10,935 nt of DNA from CALAED01 sp937891035 (GCA_035642125.1 DASQSZ010000472.1:1-10935); one strand, 5' to 3'. Shown: positions 1-7,094, numbered from the stretch's first letter. Numbers and translations: made by a program. The notes: generated by a model not told the origin, from the letters alone.

Positions 1-548
1 ACCTGGCCGACCGGATCCGCCGGACCGAGCACGAGGCCCGCCTCGCCGGCGAGCTCGGGCGGTTGCTGCGGGCCAACAACTTCGAACGCTGGCTGGTCGG
101 CGCGGCCATGGAGATCCTCATCGAGGCGGCCGCGCAGATCATGCGGGAGCTGTCCGGCGGGCAGTACGAGCTTGCCCTCGCCGAACGCGGCGACATCGAG
201 GTCGTCGACTACGGCGAGGCCGGGCTGCGGCGCAGCGTCCGCACGCTGTCGGGGGGCGAGACCTTCCAGGCCGGGCTCGCCTTGGCGTTGGCGCTGTCGC
301 GGCGGGTGGCCGGCTTCGCCGCGGCGGCCGCCCGCAGCCTGGATGCGATCTTCCTGGACGAGGGGTTCGGCGCGCTCGACGCCGCCGCCCTCGACACCGT
401 GGCCGCCACCCTTGAACGGCTGGCCGCGGGCGGCGACCGCATGGTCGGCGTCGTCACGCACGTCGCCGCGCTCGCCGAACGGATCCCGGTCCGGTTCGAG
501 GTCTCCCGGGACGGCGCCGGCTCCCACGTCCGCCGGCTCACCCCGTGA
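1..548 (+). CDS. sbcC: SbcC/Rad50-type nuclease ATPase, C-terminal fragment
   Basis: This is the 3' end of a gene that begins upstream; the first complete codon is at 3 and the TGA stop is at 546-548. About 181 residues are visible. They hold the C-terminal half of an SMC/Rad50-like ABC ATPase: an LSGGE signature (nt ~246-260), a Walker B run ending IFLDEGFGALD (nt ~348-380) and a switch histidine in VVTHV (nt ~450-464). The GFGALD after the Walker B glutamate is typical of SbcC rather than of transporter ATPases. By family knowledge SbcC pairs with the SbcD nuclease to cut hairpins and blocked DNA ends in the cytoplasm. The Walker A and coiled-coil parts lie outside the window, so the partner gene and full length cannot be checked. 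The gene converges on the molybdopterin gene with no intergenic base. Confidence 0.88.
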   Translation, partial: LADRIRRTEHEARLAGELGRLLRANNFERWLVGAAMEILIEAAAQIMRELSGGQYELALAERGDIEVVDYGEAGLRRSVRTLSGGETFQAGLALALALSRRVAGFAAAAARSLDAIFLDEGFGALDAAALDTVAATLERLAAGGDRMVGVVTHVAALAERIPVRFEVSRDGAGSHVRRLTP

Positions 549-568
549 TCACCCGGCGAGCGGGGTGA
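538..568. terminator. Candidate bidirectional hairpin over abutting stop codons
   Basis: TCACCCCG (538-545) and CGGGGTGA (561-568) are perfect 8-bp inverted arms. They flank a 15-nt loop that contains both convergent stop codons (TGATCA, 546-551). There is no T-tract on either strand, so it is not a canonical intrinsic terminator. GC-rich hairpins without U-runs are commonly proposed as terminators in actinomycetes. Its position between converging genes is the main support. Confidence 0.35.
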
Positions 569-2609
569 CCTCGACGCGGGTGTCGTGGAAGACGCCGCCG
601 CGGGCCACGTCGGCATCGCGTTCGTCGATCGCGGCATTGGCGTTGGCGCCGCCGTTGAACTTCGCCCAGTGCCCCTTGGTGGTGGCCACCACGCCGGGCC
701 GGACCCGGTCGCTGATCTCGACGACGGCCTCGAACCCGCCGCGCTCGTTGCCCACCGAGACGAGGTCGCCGTCGCCGAGGTCGCGGGCGGCGGCGTCGGC
801 CGGATGCAGGACCACCCGCGGCCGCCCGGCGCGGCGGCGCAGCTCGGCGTTGTTCCCGAAGACCGTGTTGAGGAAATGGTGGGAGGCCGCGGAGATCATG
901 GCGAGCGGGTAGCGCTCCGCCCGGGTGGCGTCGGCCACCTCGGCGGGCGGGTGGTAGCCGGGCAGGTCGCCGAGCCCGTCCCGGCCGGCCCGGGCGGAGA
1001 CGAACTCCAGCCGGCCCGACGGCGTCGGGAAGCCCTCGGCGTACGGCACGAAGGGATCGGGCACGCTGAGCCTGGCGAACCCCTCCTTGCGCAGCCGGTC
1101 CAGGGTGATGCCGGTGAGGTGCGGATGCCCGGAGTCGAGCAGCTGCTCGGCCAGCTCCTCATCGGTGTCGTACAGGCTCGGCTCGGTCAGGCCCATGCGC
1201 CGGGCCAGCCGGCGGAAGGTCTCCGTCGTCGGCAGGCACTCGCCCGGCGGGGCGACGGCGGGCTCGTTCCAGGCGAGGTACAGGTGCCCGTAGCCCTCGT
1301 GCAGATCCATGTGCTCGTGTTGCATCGTCGCCGGGAGCACGATGTCGGCGTAGTCCGCGGTGTCGGTCGGGAAGTGCTCGAGCACCACCGTGAACAGGTC
1401 CGCGCGGGCGAGCCCACGCCGCACCTTGTTCTGGTGCGGGTTGCTGCCCACGGGGTTGGCGGCGATCACGAACAACGCCTTGACCGGCGGGTCGTCGAGC
1501 TCGAGCAGGCTTTCGCCCAGGCGGGTCATGACCAGCGTCCTGGCCGGCCGCTCGCGCAGGTCGTCGCGGAACAGCCCGGCCTTGTTGAGCTTGAAGTGAC
1601 CGCTGGTGGAGTAGGAGACGCCGCCGCCCAGCCGCGCCCAGTCGCCGGTCACGCCTGGGACGCAGGCGAGCGTGCGCAGCGCCATCCCGCCGCCGGCGTG
1701 CCGTTGCATGCCCATGGTCGCCCGGATCGCGGTGGGTCTGGTCCGCGCGACCCGCTCGCCGAGCGCCACGATGTCCGCCGCGTCGATCCCGGTGATGGCG
1801 GCGACCCGGTCCGGCGGGTACTCCGCGATGCGCTCGCGGAACCTCGGCCAGCCGAGGGTGTGGCGGTCGATGAAGTCGCGGTCCTCGGCGCCGAGCCCGA
1901 CGACGACGTTGAGCAGGCCGAGGGCCAGCGCCGCGTCGGTGCCCGGGATCGGGGCGAGATGTTCGTCGGCCTGCCGGGCGGTGCGGGTGCGGATCGGGTC
2001 GATCGCCACCACGTACGCGCCCGCGTGCCGGGCGTCCTGGATGAACTTCCACAGGTGGAGGCCGCTGGTGAGGGTGTTGGTGCCCCACAGGATGATCAGC
2101 TTGGCCGCGGCGAGGTCTTCGGGGTCCAGGCCGGCCGACGAGCCGATCGTGTACTTCAGGCCGGTCGCGCCGGCGACCGAGCAGATCGTTGGGTCATGGT
2201 TGGAGGCGCCGATCGCGTTGAAGAACCGCCGCCCGCCGAAGCCCTCGAGGCCCTGGAGGAAGCCGAGCGTGCCGCAGCCCCAAAACGGCCAGATGGCCTC
2301 GCCCCCGTACGTGGCGATCACGTCGTCGAGCCGGGTCGCGATCTCGTCGAGCGCCTCGTCCCAGCCGATGCGTTCGAACCGCCCAGCACCTTTGGGGCCG
2401 ACGCGGCGCAGCGGGTGCGTGATCCGGTCCGGCTCGGCCGCGTGCTCCAGCCACCGGTTGACCTTGCCGCACAGCGCGCCCCTGGTGAACGGGTGGGCGG
2501 GGTTGCCGCGCAGCCGCACCGCCCGGCCGTCCTCGACCTTCACCACCCACGAGCAGGTGTCAGGGCAGTCCAGCGGGCAGGCGCCCAGCACGTTCCGCGT
2601 CACCGTCAT
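549..2609 (-). CDS. Molybdopterin-dependent oxidoreductase, DMSO-reductase family
   Basis: About 686 aa. The N-terminus has a [4Fe-4S] motif with Cys11, Cys15, Cys19 and Cys47 (spacing x3, x3, x27), typical of the Molybdop_Fe4S4 domain. The main molybdopterin domain follows, and a C-terminal molybdopterin-dinucleotide-binding domain runs from about residue 566 to the end. Cys143, in a HDPTICSVAG segment, sits where family members carry the Ser/Cys/Sec molybdenum ligand, so a Cys ligand is likely. I choose the ATG at 2607-2609 because GGAGG lies 6 nt upstream and the cluster motif starts 10 residues later; the frame stays open to 2741 but that extension has no family character. No Tat or Sec signal is visible, so it is probably cytoplasmic. 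No electron-transfer subunit, chaperone or cofactor gene is adjacent, so the substrate is unknown. Formate dehydrogenase-like, thiosulfate/polysulfide reductase-like and BisC-like roles are all possible. Confidence 0.88.
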   Translation of the reverse strand: MTVTRNVLGACPLDCPDTCSWVVKVEDGRAVRLRGNPAHPFTRGALCGKVNRWLEHAAEPDRITHPLRRVGPKGAGRFERIGWDEALDEIATRLDDVIATYGGEAIWPFWGCGTLGFLQGLEGFGGRRFFNAIGASNHDPTICSVAGATGLKYTIGSSAGLDPEDLAAAKLIILWGTNTLTSGLHLWKFIQDARHAGAYVVAIDPIRTRTARQADEHLAPIPGTDAALALGLLNVVVGLGAEDRDFIDRHTLGWPRFRERIAEYPPDRVAAITGIDAADIVALGERVARTRPTAIRATMGMQRHAGGGMALRTLACVPGVTGDWARLGGGVSYSTSGHFKLNKAGLFRDDLRERPARTLVMTRLGESLLELDDPPVKALFVIAANPVGSNPHQNKVRRGLARADLFTVVLEHFPTDTADYADIVLPATMQHEHMDLHEGYGHLYLAWNEPAVAPPGECLPTTETFRRLARRMGLTEPSLYDTDEELAEQLLDSGHPHLTGITLDRLRKEGFARLSVPDPFVPYAEGFPTPSGRLEFVSARAGRDGLGDLPGYHPPAEVADATRAERYPLAMISAASHHFLNTVFGNNAELRRRAGRPRVVLHPADAAARDLGDGDLVSVGNERGGFEAVVEISDRVRPGVVATTKGHWAKFNGGANANAAIDERDADVARGGVFHDTRVEVTPLAG

Positions 2610-2761
2610 CGCTTTCCTCCGCCGTCGCGCGCGTCGGGCCACCTCTTCAGTGTGGGACAACACGGCAAGGAGTGTCACGTTCGAACGGGCCTTACCGCAT
2701 GTGGTTTGCTTGTCGGACGTATGTGGCGGGAGAGTGGACACGAGAGGTACGGGGAGCGGAG
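2610..2761. promoter_or_regulatory. Divergent promoter region with a 10-bp palindrome
   Basis: This 152-bp spacer separates the divergent molybdopterin gene and thyX, so it should carry both promoters. The clearest element is the perfect palindrome CGTTCGAACG at 2678-2687, a plausible operator. I found no convincing -35/-10 pair. GGAGG for the minus-strand gene is at 2616-2620 and GGGGAGCGGAG precedes the thyX ATG. A GTG at 2672 is in frame with thyX but would place the palindrome inside the coding region, so I did not use it. Confidence 0.4.
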
Positions 2762-3562
2762 ATGAAGAGCGTAGAACCCGAGGTGTTCCTCGTCGCCCGG
2801 CCCGCGCTCGACCACGACGAGGTGGCCCGCTACCTGCGGGACGTGGGCGGGGAGAGCTGGCTGGAGCGGCTCGACCGGGGCGACCTCGACGCGGAGCTGA
2901 GCGATCCGCAGGCCCTCGCCGAGTTCGCCGGGCGGCTGTGCTACCGCTCCTGGGAGCCCGGGCTCAACCCCAACGTGCGCCGGGTGCGCACCGACAGCAC
3001 GGCCTACCTGCAGAACATCCTCGCCAGCCTGCACGGATCGGTGCTCGAGCACGTCAGCTTCAGCTTCGTGCTGCACAACGTCAGCAGGGTGCTGACCCAC
3101 GAACTGGTCCGGCATCGCCCGGGTGTGGCCGTTTCCCAAGAGTCGATGAGGTTCGTCCGGCTGCGCGACATCCCGTTCTGGTTTCCCGAGTGGGCGCGCG
3201 AGGACGCCGAGCTGATGAAGCGGGCCGCCGCGCTGCTCGACCAGATGGAGGAGTTCCAGACATGGATGTCGGAGCACTTCGGCCTCGACGAGGAGGGCGT
3301 GCCCTTCCGCGATAAAAAGCACAAGACGTCGTTCATGCGGCGGTTCGCCCCCGAGGGCGTCGCGACCGGCCTGGTCTGGACCGCGAACGTCCGCACGCTG
3401 CGGCACACCATCGAGGCGCGCACCGCCGCGGGCGCGGAAGAGGAGATCCGGCTGGTCTTCCACAAGATCGGCGAGCTGATGCGGGCCGAGGCGCCCGCGC
3501 TGTTTTCCGACTATGTGGTCGATGACGACGGCGCGTGGGTGCCCCGCTGGCGAAAGGTCTGA
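2762..3562 (+). CDS. thyX: Flavin-dependent thymidylate synthase (ThyX family)
   Basis: 266 aa. ThyX enzymes convert dUMP to dTMP using FAD, NADPH and methylenetetrahydrofolate. Visible family marks are LEH at 95-97, RHR at 117-119 followed by S128-M-R130-F, and a C-terminal block with N209, R211, R220 and an AEEEIR run at 225-230. The usual signature is RHR-x7-S; here eight residues (PGVAVSQE) separate RHR from the serine, a one-residue insertion. Length is slightly above the usual ~220-250 aa, with extra sequence at the N-terminus. The ATG at 2762 is preceded by a GGAG-rich site; in-frame starts at 2672 and 2699 exist but give no family-like sequence. It leads a probable two-gene operon with the hydrolase 21 bp downstream, not the thyX-dapA order common in actinomycetes. 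It could be a divergent paralogue rather than the main thymidylate synthase. Confidence 0.85.
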   Translation: MKSVEPEVFLVARPALDHDEVARYLRDVGGESWLERLDRGDLDAELSDPQALAEFAGRLCYRSWEPGLNPNVRRVRTDSTAYLQNILASLHGSVLEHVSFSFVLHNVSRVLTHELVRHRPGVAVSQESMRFVRLRDIPFWFPEWAREDAELMKRAAALLDQMEEFQTWMSEHFGLDEEGVPFRDKKHKTSFMRRFAPEGVATGLVWTANVRTLRHTIEARTAAGAEEEIRLVFHKIGELMRAEAPALFSDYVVDDDGAWVPRWRKV

Positions 3563-3583
3563 CCCGCGTGAGGGGGAGGAGCC

Positions 3584-4357
3584 ATGTCTGAGATCAACTT
3601 CCCGGCCGAAACGGGCGAACTGCGCGGCTACCACGCGGCGCCCGCCGAAGGCGCCGGTCCGTGGCCGGGCGTCGTCGTCCTGCACGAGGCGTTCGGGCTG
3701 ACGAAGGACATCCGCGAGCAGGCCGATCGCTTCGCCGCCGCCGGCTACGTCGCCCTGGCCCCCGACCTGTACACCGCCGGGCCCCGGCTGCGGTGCGTCC
3801 GGCGGGCGTTTCGGGATCTGATGGCGCGCCGGGGCCGGACGTGGGAGGCCATCGAGGCCGCCCGCGGCTGGCTGGCCGGCCGGGCCGAGTGCACCGGCAA
3901 GGTGGGCGTCATCGGGTTTTGCATGGGCGGCGGGTTCGCGCTGGTCGCCGCGGCGAAGTACGACTTCGCCGCGGCGTCGGTGAACTACGGCCACGTGCCG
4001 CGGCGGGCGGCGGAGGTGCTCGACGGCGCCTGCCCGATCGTGGCGAGCTACGGCAAACGCGATCTGATGTTGCGGAACGCCGCGGCCAGGCTCGACCGCG
4101 TGCTCGCCGACCTCGATGTGGCGCACGACGTCAAGGAGTACCCCGACGTCGGCCACGGCTTCCTCGGCCGGCACGAGCCGCCGCTCCCGGTGATCATGCT
4201 GAGCAAGATCATGATGTCGTACGGGTACGACGCGGTCGCCGCCGAGGACGCCTGGACCCGCATCCTCGGCTTCTTCGGCGACCACCTGGGCGCCGCCGCG
4301 CCTCCCGGGTCGCCCACGTCCCCGGAGGCGCCGGCCCCCGCCGGCGAGCCTTCGTAG
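3584..4357 (+). CDS. Dienelactone hydrolase family protein
   Basis: 257 aa alpha/beta hydrolase. The classic DLH pieces are present: Glu35 in HEAFG, the nucleophile Cys113 in GFCMGG, Asp160 in GKRD and His191 in VGHGF. This Cys-Asp-His triad with the early Glu is the carboxymethylenebutenolidase arrangement, which opens lactones in aromatic-ring degradation; many family members have other or unknown substrates. Residues from about 237 on form a Pro/Ala-rich tail, probably disordered. The ATG at 3584 has a strong GGGGGAGGAG site just upstream. It starts 21 bp after the thyX stop, so the two are probably co-transcribed. No signal peptide is seen. No ring-cleavage dioxygenase or other catechol-pathway gene is nearby, so a beta-ketoadipate role is not supported. 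Confidence 0.86.
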   Translation: MSEINFPAETGELRGYHAAPAEGAGPWPGVVVLHEAFGLTKDIREQADRFAAAGYVALAPDLYTAGPRLRCVRRAFRDLMARRGRTWEAIEAARGWLAGRAECTGKVGVIGFCMGGGFALVAAAKYDFAAASVNYGHVPRRAAEVLDGACPIVASYGKRDLMLRNAAARLDRVLADLDVAHDVKEYPDVGHGFLGRHEPPLPVIMLSKIMMSYGYDAVAAEDAWTRILGFFGDHLGAAAPPGSPTSPEAPAPAGEPS

Positions 4358-4546
4358 CCGTCCCCGGCCCGGCGGCCTCGCACCTGGCGTACGGCCTCCC
4401 TTCGTGGCTCGGCGCTGTACCCGTCCCATGATCAGGGATTCATGGCATTGAGCCTGCGAACATTTCGTTCGTACGGCAAGCTGGGCGGTGGACGCGGGGG
4501 GCGGGCACGGGCCGGTGGGGCGCCTGAACAGGAGGGATACCGAAGC
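4358..4546. other. Intergenic spacer upstream of the PuuD-like gene
   Basis: This is 189 bp without a supported gene. An ATG at 4442 is in frame with the downstream gene, but the intervening codons (Gly/Arg-rich) do not resemble the family and the ATG has no good ribosome site. I treat the stretch as leader and promoter DNA. CGTACGGC occurs twice (4388-4395 and 4470-4477); its meaning is unclear. No convincing -35/-10 pair was found. Confidence 0.45.
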
Positions 4547-5272
4547 ATGCCTGGACCGATGCGTGATGCGGGTCCACCGCCGCTGATCGGGGTGACCACC
4601 TACCTCGAGGCGGCGCGCTGGGGGGTGTGGGTGCGTGAGGCGGCGCTGCTGCCCGCCCCCTACGTCCGCGCGGTCGAACGGGCCGGCGGCGTTCCGGTGC
4701 TGCTGCCGCCGGTGAGCGCCCGCGGCGCCAAGGCCGCGGTCCACGGGCTCGCCGGGATCATCCTGGCCGGGGGCGGCGACGTGGAGCCCGGGCTGTACGG
4801 CGAGAAGCGGCACGCCGAGACCGCCCCGCCGCAGCCCGCGCGCGATCGATATGAGTTCGCGCTCATCCGGTCGGCCATCGAGACCGATGTGCCGTTCCTG
4901 GCCATCTGCCGTGGCCTCCAGGTGCTGAACGTCGCCAGGGACGGCGACCTGGTCCAGCATCTGCCCGACGCCGTTGGGCACGATGGGCACGCTCCGACCC
5001 CCGGCAAGATGGGCAGCCACGAGGTGCGGATCACCCTCGCCAGCATGCTCGGCAAGATCCTCGGCGAGCGCGCGGACGTGCCCACCCACCACCATCAGGC
5101 GGTCCGGCGGCTGGGCAAGGGTCTCGTCGCCGTCGCCTGGACCGACGACCAGGTCGTCGAGGCGGTCGAACTGCAGGGGCACCGGTTCGGGCTCGGCGTG
5201 CAGTGGCATCCGGAGGAGGACGACGACCCGCGCCTGTTCGAGGCGTTCGTGGCCGCCGCGGCCGGGCGCTGA
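4547..5272 (+). CDS. Gamma-glutamyl-GABA hydrolase (PuuD-like), class I GATase fold
   Basis: 241 aa, the usual size for the peptidase C26/PuuD family. The glutamine-amidotransferase-type triad is visible: the nucleophile Cys121 in FLAICRGLQ, His221 and Glu223 in GVQWHPEE. A GGGDVEPGLYGE block lies at about 75-86. Family members hydrolyse gamma-glutamyl amides such as gamma-glutamyl-GABA in putrescine breakdown, in the cytoplasm. The ATG at 4547 follows AGGAGG (4530-4535) with an 11-nt spacer; ATG at 4559 is an alternative, and the in-frame ATG at 4442 is unlikely. No gamma-glutamyl-putrescine synthetase or aldehyde dehydrogenase gene is in the window, so membership in a putrescine pathway is inferred only from the fold. 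It is flanked by 189 bp and 55 bp gaps and is probably its own transcription unit. Confidence 0.84.
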   Translation: MPGPMRDAGPPPLIGVTTYLEAARWGVWVREAALLPAPYVRAVERAGGVPVLLPPVSARGAKAAVHGLAGIILAGGGDVEPGLYGEKRHAETAPPQPARDRYEFALIRSAIETDVPFLAICRGLQVLNVARDGDLVQHLPDAVGHDGHAPTPGKMGSHEVRITLASMLGKILGERADVPTHHHQAVRRLGKGLVAVAWTDDQVVEAVELQGHRFGLGVQWHPEEDDDPRLFEAFVAAAAGR

Positions 5273-5291
5273 GCGGGGCCGGCCGGTGGGA

Positions 5292-5297
5292 TATGGT
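5292..5297 (+). promoter_or_regulatory. Candidate -10 element (TATGGT) upstream of the HSL-family hydrolase
   Basis: TATGGT lies in the 55-bp gap before the hydrolase, within GGGATATGGT (5288-5297). The same 10-mer occurs on the minus strand just upstream of the MetE-C-like gene, which supports a promoter role. A -35 at 17-bp spacing is poor (CTGAGC). A transcription start near 5304 would leave a ~24-nt leader holding GGAGG at 5318-5322. Confidence 0.4.
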
Positions 5298-5327
5298 CGG
5301 GGCGCGAGCCCGATCACGGAGGTTCTC

Positions 5328-6284
5328 ATGGCGAGTTCCCCGGTGCCCTTGCATCCGCAGACCGTGCGATTCTTGGAGTTGCTCGCCCAATGGGCTCCGC
5401 CCGGGCCGCGGCCGTCGGTGGAACAAATGCGCCGCAATACCTGGCGCGTGCCCTATCTCGGCGAGCGTGCCCCCCTGCCCCTGGTCGCCGACCACGCGGT
5501 CGCCGGGCCCGCGGGCGACATTCCCGTTCGGATCTACAGCCCCGCTCCCGGCCGGGCGCTGCCCGCGCTCGTCTACTTCCACGGCGGCGGCTGGGCGCTC
5601 GGCGACATCGACACCGTCGACCCGCTGTGTCGCGATCTGGCGCTGCGGGCCGGCTGCGTGGTGATCAACGTCGGCTACCGGCTGGCCCCCGAGCATCCCT
5701 TCCCCGCCGCCGCCGACGACTGCTGGGCGGTGACGGCCGACGTGGTCGGCGAGCCCGCCCGCTACGGCGCGGACCCCCGCGCGGTGGCGGTGGCCGGTGA
5801 CAGCGCCGGCGGTAACCTCGCGGCGGTCGTCGCCGCCCGCGCCCGCGACGAGGGCGTGCCGCTGGCCCACCAGTTGCTGGTCTATCCGGTGGCCGACTCC
5901 GCCATGGACACCGCCAGCTATGCCGCGTTCGCCACCGGGTTCGGCCTCGAAGCCGACGTCATGGCCTGGTTCATCGACCTTTACGCCGGCGCGGCCGACC
6001 GGGCCGACCCGCGCCTTGCACCGCTGCGGGCGCCCGACCTGGCCGGCGTCGCCGCGGCCACGGTCATCACGGCCGAGTGCGACGTGCTGCGCGACGAAGG
6101 CGAGGCGTACGCGGCCCGGATGGCGGCCGCGGGCGTCGACGTGGCGCTGCGCCGGTTCGACGGCGTGGTGCACGCGTTCTTCGTACTGCCGGAGATCTTC
6201 GACGCCACCGGCGCCGCCCGCGAGTGGGCCGTCGCCCGGTTGCGGGACGCGTTCGCGGCGAGCAGGCAAGGAGACGCGGCGTGA
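5328..6284 (+). CDS. Alpha/beta hydrolase, hormone-sensitive lipase (family IV) type
   Basis: 318 aa. It carries the HSL-family oxyanion motif HGGG (85-88), the nucleophile elbow GDSAGG with Ser159, then Asp252 in the ECDVLRDE run and His282 in VVHAF, completing the Ser-Asp-His triad. YRLAPEHPFPAA (118-128) is another hallmark. Family members are carboxylesterases acting on short- to medium-chain acyl esters; the true substrate is unknown. The ATG at 5328 has GGAGG 5 nt upstream. No signal peptide is seen, so it is probably cytoplasmic. Its last 4 nt overlap the GTG of the crotonase (GTGA, 6281-6284), which implies translational coupling and a related function. Confidence 0.9.
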   Translation: MASSPVPLHPQTVRFLELLAQWAPPGPRPSVEQMRRNTWRVPYLGERAPLPLVADHAVAGPAGDIPVRIYSPAPGRALPALVYFHGGGWALGDIDTVDPLCRDLALRAGCVVINVGYRLAPEHPFPAAADDCWAVTADVVGEPARYGADPRAVAVAGDSAGGNLAAVVAARARDEGVPLAHQLLVYPVADSAMDTASYAAFATGFGLEADVMAWFIDLYAGAADRADPRLAPLRAPDLAGVAAATVITAECDVLRDEGEAYAARMAAAGVDVALRRFDGVVHAFFVLPEIFDATGAAREWAVARLRDAFAASRQGDAA

Positions 6285-7075
6285 GGGATCGGTACGCGGC
6301 CTACGAGCGGCTGGCGGTCGACTGGGCGGCGCCGGCCGTGCTGCGAGTGACGATCACTTCGCCCGGCAAGCTCAACGCCGTCGACATGACCGGGCATCGC
6401 GAGCTCGCCGAGATCTGGCGGGACATCGACGCCGACGACGAGGTGCGCGCCGTGGTCGTGCGGGGCGCCGGCACCGCGTTCTCGGCGGGCGGCGACCTCG
6501 CCATGATCGAGCAGATGATGGCCGACTACGAGATCCGCTCCCGGGTCCTGCGCGAGGCCCGCGACATCGTCTACAACGTCGTCAACTGCGCCAAGCCCGT
6601 GGTCAGCGCCATCCAGGGGCCGGCGGTCGGCGCCGGGCTCGCGGTGGCGCTGCTCGCCGACGTCTCGGTGGCGGGCCGCGACGCGAAGATCATCGACGGG
6701 CACACCCGGCTGGGCGTCGCCGCGGGCGACCACGCGGCCATCATCTGGCCGCTGCTGTGCGGCCTGGCCAAGGCCAAGTACCACCTGCTGCTGTGCGAGC
6801 CGCTCACCGGCGCGGAGGCCGAACGGATCGGCCTGGTCAGCGTGTGCGTCGACGACGAGGATGTGCACGACAAGGCACTCGAGATCGCCGCCCGGCTGGC
6901 GGCCGGTTCGCCGCAGGCCATGCAGTTCACCAAGTACGCGCTGAACAACTGGCTGCGGCAGGCCGGGCCCACCTTCGACGCCTCGCTGGCCCTGGAGTTC
7001 TACGGTTTCGCCGGTCCCGACGTGTCCGAAGGCATCGCCGCGGTCCGCGAAAAGCGACCGCCCCGCTTCACCTGA
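6281..7075 (+). CDS. Crotonase-fold enoyl-CoA hydratase/isomerase family protein, atypical active site
   Basis: 264 aa, normal crotonase length. The acyl-CoA oxyanion regions are intact: AFSAGGDL at 66-73 and GPAVGAG at 113-119. Aligned by eye to rat mitochondrial enoyl-CoA hydratase, the two catalytic glutamates (Glu144 in GGGCEL, Glu164 in QPEILLG) become Ala121 and His141, so ordinary hydratase chemistry is unlikely. Asp150 and His151 lie nearby and could serve instead. The fold also supports isomerases, dehalogenases, hydrolases, decarboxylases and C-C bond enzymes. The GTG at 6281 has AAGGAG at 6268-6273 and overlaps the upstream stop by 4 nt. The frame is open upstream to 6077, but that part lies inside the hydrolase. 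It ends 15 bp before the convergent oxidoreductase. Confidence 0.88.
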   Translation: MRDRYAAYERLAVDWAAPAVLRVTITSPGKLNAVDMTGHRELAEIWRDIDADDEVRAVVVRGAGTAFSAGGDLAMIEQMMADYEIRSRVLREARDIVYNVVNCAKPVVSAIQGPAVGAGLAVALLADVSVAGRDAKIIDGHTRLGVAAGDHAAIIWPLLCGLAKAKYHLLLCEPLTGAEAERIGLVSVCVDDEDVHDKALEIAARLAAGSPQAMQFTKYALNNWLRQAGPTFDASLALEFYGFAGPDVSEGIAAVREKRPPRFT

Positions 7076-7094
7076 CCGCTGCCCGGCGCGTCAG
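7072..7094. terminator. Candidate bidirectional hairpin between convergent genes
   Basis: CTGAC (7072-7076) pairs with GTCAG (7090-7094), and inner CGC (7077-7079) pairs with GCG (7086-7088) with a single bulged C at 7089. This gives an 8-bp stem with a 6-nt loop. The stem contains the stop codons of both flanking genes. No T-tract follows on either strand. Placement between convergent operons is the main support. Confidence 0.35.

Noticed and set aside
2678..2687. LexA/SOS box at the CGTTCGAACG palindrome
   Set aside because: Actinomycete LexA sites have GAAC and GTTC half-sites in the opposite order with a 4-bp spacer; this site does not match.
585..2765. Long plus-strand open frame (726 aa) opposite the molybdopterin gene
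   Set aside because: It mirrors the real gene, lacks any family motif, and reflects high third-position GC keeping the antisense frame open.
1672..3315. Plus-strand 547-aa frame across the divergent promoter
   Set aside because: Arg/Pro/Ala/Ser-rich shadow overlapping two well-supported genes in other frames.
4329..4346. CGCCGGC-CCCC-GCCGGCG hairpin as a terminator
   Set aside because: It lies inside the Pro/Ala-rich end of the DLH coding sequence, with no T-tract; repetitive GCC/GGC codons explain it.
4442..4546. N-terminal extension of the PuuD-like protein from the ATG at 4442
   Set aside because: The extra 35 residues are Gly/Arg-rich and unlike the family; the ATG at 4547 has AGGAGG upstream and gives the normal length.
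2675..5437. Very long minus-strand open frame (920 aa)
   Set aside because: It runs antisense through thyX, the DLH gene and the PuuD-like gene, which all have intact catalytic motifs; the product is low-complexity and recognisable only as a GC artefact.
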